A DNA stretch of 64,000 bases from CAXOVX01 sp964213345. Its GTDB lineage: Bacteria > Pseudomonadota > Alphaproteobacteria > Rickettsiales > Midichloriaceae. Numbering within the stretch: the stretch's first letter is position 1; every line of letters starts with the position of its first letter. Both the position numbers and the translations under genes were made by a program. This document shows, one piece after another, positions 59,487-64,000 of this stretch. Below the pieces are notes generated by a model. It was not told the DNA's origin. It did no database searches and saw nothing but the letters and a program-made list of their open reading frames with translations. The DNA is taken from contig CAXOVX010000055.1 of assembly GCA_964213345.1 (NCBI GenBank), positions 9,842 through 73,841 on the forward strand, given 5' to 3'.

Positions 59487-61223
59487 ATGCACGAATTTTC
59501 CCATTTACCTGGCATGCTTGTCCTTTTGCTGGCTTCCATCTTTATTGTGGTATTCATGAATAAGCTTAAGCTAAGCCCAGTATTGGGTTACTTATTAGCT
59601 GGTGCACTGATAGGTAAGCATGGATTAGATTTAATCAATGATTATGAATACATGGAGACGTTAGGTGAATTTGGTGTTGTGTTTCTGCTATTCGTAATCG
59701 GATTGGACCTTACCTTCGAGCGTTTATTAAAAATGAGATGGCATGTTTTTGGATTCGGTGGTATGCAGCTTTTTCTCACCACGTATATACTGTCATCATC
59801 ATTACAAAAAATTTTGGGTTTAAGTACGGTAATTAGCACGACAATCTCTGCTGCATTAGCATTGTCTTCCACAGCGGTAGTGATACAGGTGTTGACTGAG
59901 AATAGGAAGCAATCTACACAAGTGGGACGGTTATCATTTTCTGTATTATTAATGCAAGATCTAGCTGTAGTTCCTTTACTTGCAATAGTGCCGATGTTAT
60001 CCGCTAATACAGAGCATTTGTTCTCTAACGTTGGATTAGCCGTTGTAAAAGCATTAACAGCAATTGTTGTAATTACTATCGCAGGTAGGTTATTTTTAAG
60101 GCCCTTCTTCTCTATGATTGCCTCTGTAAAAAAAGATGAAATATTCGTTACTACTACTTTACTTATAGTATTAGGCACATCTTGGATCACGTATAAATTG
60201 GGATTATCAGCCGCTATGGGTGCTTTTATCGCTGGATTACTTATCGCTGAAACTGAGTATAGAAATAAAGTTGAAGATAGCATTATGCCTTTTAAGGGGC
60301 TATTTTTAGCTTTATTCTTCTTGACGGTAGGTATGTCTATAGACATAAAATTTGTTATTCAGAATGCATCAGAGATACTCACTTTATCAGTACTTATCCT
60401 AGTAGGAAAATTCTTAGTAATTTGTAGCTTGTGCAAATTGTTTAGGTTTAGCTGGGGGGCTTCAATACACTCTGGCCTTTTGTTATCGCAAGTAGGAGAG
60501 TTTGCATTTATCTTATTCAATATTGTTGCGCAGCACAAAGTGATGGAAAAAAATCTAGCGCAATTATTATGCATGGTAGCAGCATTTACAATGGCAACAA
60601 CTCCTTTATTAGCAATTATAGGTAGTAAAATTGAAGATTGGCTAGGCTCAAGAGAAGAATTGGATACCAACCAAGAATTTAAAGGAATCAGTGATTTAAA
60701 TAATCACGTCATTATCGCAGGGTTTGGACGCGTTGGTAGAGTAGTTGCATATATGCTATCTCAAGAACAAATAGATTATGTGGCTATAGATAGTAATACT
60801 GCACTGATAAAAAAAGCAAAGCTACAGGGGTTCCCTATTTTCCATGGTGACGCCACTCACTTTGATACACTCAAAGCTGTGGGAATTAAGCGTGCTGTTG
60901 CGATTGTCTTAAGCATGAGCGAAAAATCAGATGTCAACAAAGCCACTAAGTTCTTAGCGAAAGAGCATAAACATTTGCAGATTATTGCACGAGTAGAAGA
61001 TTATAGACATGCTAAAGGTGTAAAAAAGCTGGGAGCTAGCGCAACAATCCCAACTACTATTGAAACAGGATTACAGTTAGGAGGAAGCGTATTGAAGAAT
61101 CTATATATTTCCGAACATGAGGTATTTAATATCAAGGAAAAAGTGAGAAAAAATGACTATGCACTAGTAGAAGAAATCGATCTCTTCAAAGGTGTTATTA
61201 ATATTAAACACAACATAGTGTAG
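59487..61223 (+). CDS. Kef-type K+/H+ antiporter (CPA2 family) with RCK domain
   Basis: A 578-residue cation:proton antiporter. Residues 1-385 hold about 12 membrane segments, with GEFGVVFLLFVIGLDLTFER and ALSSTAVVIQVLTE typical of KefB/KefC. A cytoplasmic RCK (TrkA-N) domain follows: HVIIAGFGRVGRVVAYMLSQ (NAD-binding GxGxxG) and FPIFHGDATHFDTLKAVGIK. Such systems expel potassium in response to redox or electrophile stress. nhaA starts five bases after its stop, so they form an operon that handles cation and pH balance. Confidence 0.88.
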   Translation: MHEFSHLPGMLVLLLASIFIVVFMNKLKLSPVLGYLLAGALIGKHGLDLINDYEYMETLGEFGVVFLLFVIGLDLTFERLLKMRWHVFGFGGMQLFLTTYILSSSLQKILGLSTVISTTISAALALSSTAVVIQVLTENRKQSTQVGRLSFSVLLMQDLAVVPLLAIVPMLSANTEHLFSNVGLAVVKALTAIVVITIAGRLFLRPFFSMIASVKKDEIFVTTTLLIVLGTSWITYKLGLSAAMGAFIAGLLIAETEYRNKVEDSIMPFKGLFLALFFLTVGMSIDIKFVIQNASEILTLSVLILVGKFLVICSLCKLFRFSWGASIHSGLLLSQVGEFAFILFNIVAQHKVMEKNLAQLLCMVAAFTMATTPLLAIIGSKIEDWLGSREELDTNQEFKGISDLNNHVIIAGFGRVGRVVAYMLSQEQIDYVAIDSNTALIKKAKLQGFPIFHGDATHFDTLKAVGIKRAVAIVLSMSEKSDVNKATKFLAKEHKHLQIIARVEDYRHAKGVKKLGASATIPTTIETGLQLGGSVLKNLYISEHEVFNIKEKVRKNDYALVEEIDLFKGVINIKHNIV

Positions 61224-61227
61224 TAAA

Positions 61228-62436
61228 ATGGCGTTTAAAACAGTACTTAAAAAAATCTTTTTTCTCTTTGATAGGGCTGCTAAAAGTGGAGTTTTGCTAT
61301 TTGGAGCTACAATTTTAGCTGTATTAATCACGAATTCTAATCTGCAGCATCATTATAACAATATTTTTGCTATGCCATTTTCTTTGAATTTAGGTATTTA
61401 TAGCTTTTCCTTGAGCATACAGGCATGGATAAATGACTTTTTGATGGCCATCTTTTTTTTGCTCGTTGGTATGGAAATAAAAAGAGAGATGATAGGAGGA
61501 TACTTAGCAAGTACTTCACAGAGACTATTACCAATAATCGCTGCAATTAGTGGTGTAGTGGTGCCTATCATAATATACAGCACATTCAACTATCATGATG
61601 TCACTAAGAAAGGATGGGCTATTCCTGCAGCCACAGATATAGCGTTTACGTTGAGTGCTTTGACTACATTTGGCAAACACATCCCGAAGTCCTTACAAGT
61701 TTTTGTTACGGCCCTTGCTATCATTGACGATTTGATAGCAATTATTGTTGTTGCTGCATTTTATACTGATACCATATTTGTTGAGTATTTGGTGTATGCG
61801 TTTACGGTTGTATTAGTTTTATTCTGCTTCAATCGTCTCGGAGTACCATACCTTACGCTATATTTCCTACTTGGTATAATACTGTGGTACTGCCTATTGC
61901 GCTCCGGTATACATCCAACGATTGCAGGAGTTATTTTGGGCTTTCTCATCCCCTTACGAGTAAACAGCAATATCAAGATTTCTCTAATATTGTATGCAGA
62001 GAAAGCAATACAGCCTTTTGTTGCATACATTATACTGCCACTTTTTGCTTTTGCTAATAGCGGGCTTGCGTTTTTTAGTATGACAGGTGCAAATTTTTTT
62101 GATCCTGTAATCATTGGCACTACTTTAGGCCTTTTTTTAGGCAAGCAATTTGGTATCTTTACTGTTGTTATGAGTCTTATCAAAGGCAAGATTATAAAAA
62201 TGCCTAAAGATGCCAGAGTCATTGATGTATATGTGGTGTCTGTATTGTGTGGCATAGGATTTACCATGAGTTTGTTTATTGCAACACTCTCATTTGAACG
62301 TGATGCTCTATATCTGTCCCAAGCAAAAATTGGAATTTTTGCAGGATCCATATTATCACTTGCGTTAGGAATAATACTGTTAGTTATGTTTCAAAAAAAG
62401 AAGTGTACTTCAGGTAAAAGCCAAACAACACCTTAG
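61228..62436 (+). CDS. nhaA: Na+/H+ antiporter NhaA
   Basis: Electrogenic sodium-proton antiporter of the inner membrane. Twelve segments are evident in 402 residues. VGMEIKREMIGGYLA, WAIPAATDIAFTLSAL and LAIIDDLIAIIVVAAFY (the conserved aspartate pair in TM5) are canonical; VLCGIGFTMSLFIATLSF is the C-terminal motif. It follows the Kef-type gene by four bases. In parasites and endosymbionts such antiporters help ion homeostasis in the host cytoplasm or vacuole. Confidence 0.94.
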   Translation: MAFKTVLKKIFFLFDRAAKSGVLLFGATILAVLITNSNLQHHYNNIFAMPFSLNLGIYSFSLSIQAWINDFLMAIFFLLVGMEIKREMIGGYLASTSQRLLPIIAAISGVVVPIIIYSTFNYHDVTKKGWAIPAATDIAFTLSALTTFGKHIPKSLQVFVTALAIIDDLIAIIVVAAFYTDTIFVEYLVYAFTVVLVLFCFNRLGVPYLTLYFLLGIILWYCLLRSGIHPTIAGVILGFLIPLRVNSNIKISLILYAEKAIQPFVAYIILPLFAFANSGLAFFSMTGANFFDPVIIGTTLGLFLGKQFGIFTVVMSLIKGKIIKMPKDARVIDVYVVSVLCGIGFTMSLFIATLSFERDALYLSQAKIGIFAGSILSLALGIILLVMFQKKKCTSGKSQTTP

Positions 62437-62653
62437 TTTATGATGCTAATAGATCGCTGTAATTAGTGAATCTGTATATTGGTGCGAGTAGTAGGCTTTA
62501 TGACTAATTTCTAGAAGTACAATCTATATCTGGCAGTGAAGCCCGTATTGCCTCGGTAATTGCCACGGCTAATAGTTCTTGCATTTCGGTAAGAAAAAAA
62601 TAGAATCATGATGCGATAGTGCACACTAAACCAAGGGAGTTACGTTATCTATT

Positions 62654-63955
62654 TTGAAAAGTTTTATCGATAAATTTATATCTGCGTATGAAGCGGAAAA
62701 GATTGACGAAAGATTAGCGTACATCTTATTTCCCATATTCATAAGCATCAATTATATATCTTCTATTTTTTTTACGGGAGTTTCCGATGTACTACTGCGC
62801 ACCGATTTTGGTCTATGCCTCAGAGTAGTGTCATCTATGCTATGCCTTCTTCTGAGTTTTAGCAGATATTGGAGCCAAAGAATTCCAGATAGGGTTTATA
62901 ATTTTTGTTGGCATTTGGTAATATTATTTTCCTTACCATTTTTATCCACTTACATGCTGCTCGACAGAGCACAGAATTTGTTCTGGCTCGCAAACTTCAT
63001 ATTATCTAATTTTTTATTATTTACGTTAACTACATATCCAGTTCCCTTGTTACTCTTTATAACTGGCGTAGTATTGGGCATAGTAGCATTTTTTTGTACT
63101 GCTACGACAGAAAATATCAAGCTAGTGATGGATTATGGTACTATATTCATGTACCTGTCTAATGTTGTAGTGTTACTGATAATAATATCTCTATATGCTA
63201 CAAATAAAGCAAAACAAATCAAATTAAATGCTATACAAACCCTTAGTGGAATAATTGCGCACGATGCAGTCAGTCCGCTTGCAACTATCCAAATGTTTAT
63301 AGAGCTTACTACAGAAGCACTACATAATAAAGATTATGAAAAAATAAGAGAGTACATAAATGATATAGAATATTTGGCGTTGGGCGGTATCAAAAAAACA
63401 GAAATCACCCTAACTACACTACGCAGCATCAGTCATCAAATAGACACCAATCATTACTCTGTCACAGAAACAATCAATGAAGCTATATGTGATTATTGTC
63501 TGGCTCCAGACGATAGAAAAAGAATAATTTTTAAGCGTGGTAAAGATTTTTATTTTAGAGGTTCTAAATATTTTATCAAACATGTTGTTTTTAATTTACT
63601 AAAGAATGCTCTCCAACACGCAGGACAAGAAGCAAAAATCGAAATTTGGTTAGGTGATCATATAGTGTATTTCGAAGATAATGGAAAGGGAATGCCAGTA
63701 CACATTATGAAAAATATATTCAAAAAGTTTTGCGCCGTGAGTACATCTAATATTGGACTTGGCCTGAACTTTTGTGCTGAAGTCATGGATAAAATAGGGG
63801 GAAGGATAAAATGTATATCAAAAAAAGAAAGGTACACTAGATTTTTACTTTATTTTCCTAATCTACAGAAGAAAGTTGTACTACATAGAAACCCAGTTCG
63901 CGAAAACACCGCGTATAAATCAACTACTACCCGTAAAGCAGGTAGTTTGAGTTAA
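62654..63955 (+). CDS. Membrane sensor histidine kinase, C-terminal tail from an IS end
   Basis: A 433-residue kinase. About six membrane segments occupy residues 20-185. The dimerisation helix has the phosphoacceptor His near 203 in SGIIAHDAVSPLATIQ (usual AHExRxPL), then the HATPase domain: N box VVFNLLKNALQHAG, G1 box VYFEDNGKGMP, F box FKKFCAVS and G2 box IGLGLNFCAEVM. The layout (six TM, H-box with this shape) resembles the CqsS/LqsS-type autoinducer kinases, which often carry a receiver domain after the kinase; none is present. Its last 11 codons (STTTRKAGSLS) lie in an IS200/IS605-type end starting at 63920, so the native C-terminus is lost. Start is TTG 62654, with AAGGGAG about 14 bp upstream. 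Confidence 0.82.
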   Translation: MKSFIDKFISAYEAEKIDERLAYILFPIFISINYISSIFFTGVSDVLLRTDFGLCLRVVSSMLCLLLSFSRYWSQRIPDRVYNFCWHLVILFSLPFLSTYMLLDRAQNLFWLANFILSNFLLFTLTTYPVPLLLFITGVVLGIVAFFCTATTENIKLVMDYGTIFMYLSNVVVLLIIISLYATNKAKQIKLNAIQTLSGIIAHDAVSPLATIQMFIELTTEALHNKDYEKIREYINDIEYLALGGIKKTEITLTTLRSISHQIDTNHYSVTETINEAICDYCLAPDDRKRIIFKRGKDFYFRGSKYFIKHVVFNLLKNALQHAGQEAKIEIWLGDHIVYFEDNGKGMPVHIMKNIFKKFCAVSTSNIGLGLNFCAEVMDKIGGRIKCISKKERYTRFLLYFPNLQKKVVLHRNPVRENTAYKSTTTRKAGSLS

Positions 63956-64000
63956 CGCTTGCAAGCAGATTAGTGAGATGAAATCTCAAAATTATCGTTC
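63920..64000 (-). mobile_element. IS200/IS605-type right end, inverted copy
   Basis: The last 81 bases are the reverse complement of 39738-39818, including the hairpin CTACCCG-TAAA-GCAGGTAG and GAGTTAACGCTTGCAAGCAG. It is the right end of another copy in the minus orientation, continuing beyond the window. It cuts into the histidine kinase frame. Confidence 0.85.

Noticed and set aside
59642..60346. 234-residue minus-strand frame under the Kef-type gene
   Set aside because: It is a shadow of a transporter gene whose plus-strand product is clear; amino-acid composition is artificial.
62504..62584. 26-residue minus-strand peptide (MQELLAVAITEAIRASLPDI)
   Set aside because: Too short, with no homologue known to me; may be a gene tail, but unsupported.

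Overview
The window is AT-rich bacterial DNA whose genes read as an intracellular alphaproteobacterium of the order Rickettsiales. Supporting signs are an AmpG-type permease, a class I lysyl-tRNA synthetase, a PrtD/HlyD-type type I secretion pair, a PopZ homologue, an ankyrin-repeat protein with a signal peptide, paired ATP synthase b/b' subunits and heavy insertion-sequence decay. An intact-looking flhB fits Midichloriaceae-like members of the order, some of which keep flagellar genes. The family assignment is inference; the window holds no rRNA.

Layout. 1-630: end of rplF and a frameshifted rplR, cut off from the rest of the spc operon. 819-2789: a 125-bp dispersed repeat and a BT1-like transporter. 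2954-4970: IS982 and IS630 debris. 5007-10223: aspS-acpS (minus), a broken ampG and pepA. 10294-11213: another IS982 remnant. 11408-21452: a str/S10 block (rpsL, rpsG, fusA, tuf, rpsJ, rplC, rplD, rplW, rplB, rpsS, rplV, rpsC, rplP, rpmC) behind a strong sigma70-type promoter, followed by tadA. 22115-25125: nested IS630, IS982, IS5-like and IS200/IS605 remnants. 25336-30153: tRNA-Cys, rpsU, tRNA-Ile, lysS, and the rpmH-rnpA-yidD cluster with a divergent family 4 uracil-DNA glycosylase. 30752-33930: type I secretion ATPase and adaptor. 34171-39818: a graveyard of IS5, IS982, IS110 and IS200/IS605 pieces surrounding a decayed GNAT/phosphotransferase pair. 39845-42901: two adjacent dispersed repeats, then hpf and dnaK. 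43462-45781 (minus): popZ-like gene overlapping the ankyrin gene. 46248-48048: nfu, rpsT, rpmF. 48537-56265 (minus): atpF', atpF, gyrA, tolB, lepB, flhB. 56489-64000: frameshifted nadE, a small lipoprotein, an SDR/pteridine-reductase-like enzyme (minus), a Kef-type antiporter with nhaA, and a membrane histidine kinase whose last 11 codons lie in an IS200/IS605 end.

The most original observation is a family of about 125-146 bp, non-coding, TIR-bearing elements: eight full copies and one partial copy, on both strands, usually at breakpoints of normally conserved gene clusters. Other points to check are the G8 frameshift in rplR, loss of the glutaminase cysteine plus a frameshift in nadE, a GyrA quinolone pocket with both classical residues replaced, the popZ-ankyrin overlap, and an A-B-A'-B' interleaved inverted repeat at the end of an IS110 transposase gene. 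Several of the broken genes differ from an intact frame by a single base, so assembly error has to be excluded before decay is concluded.
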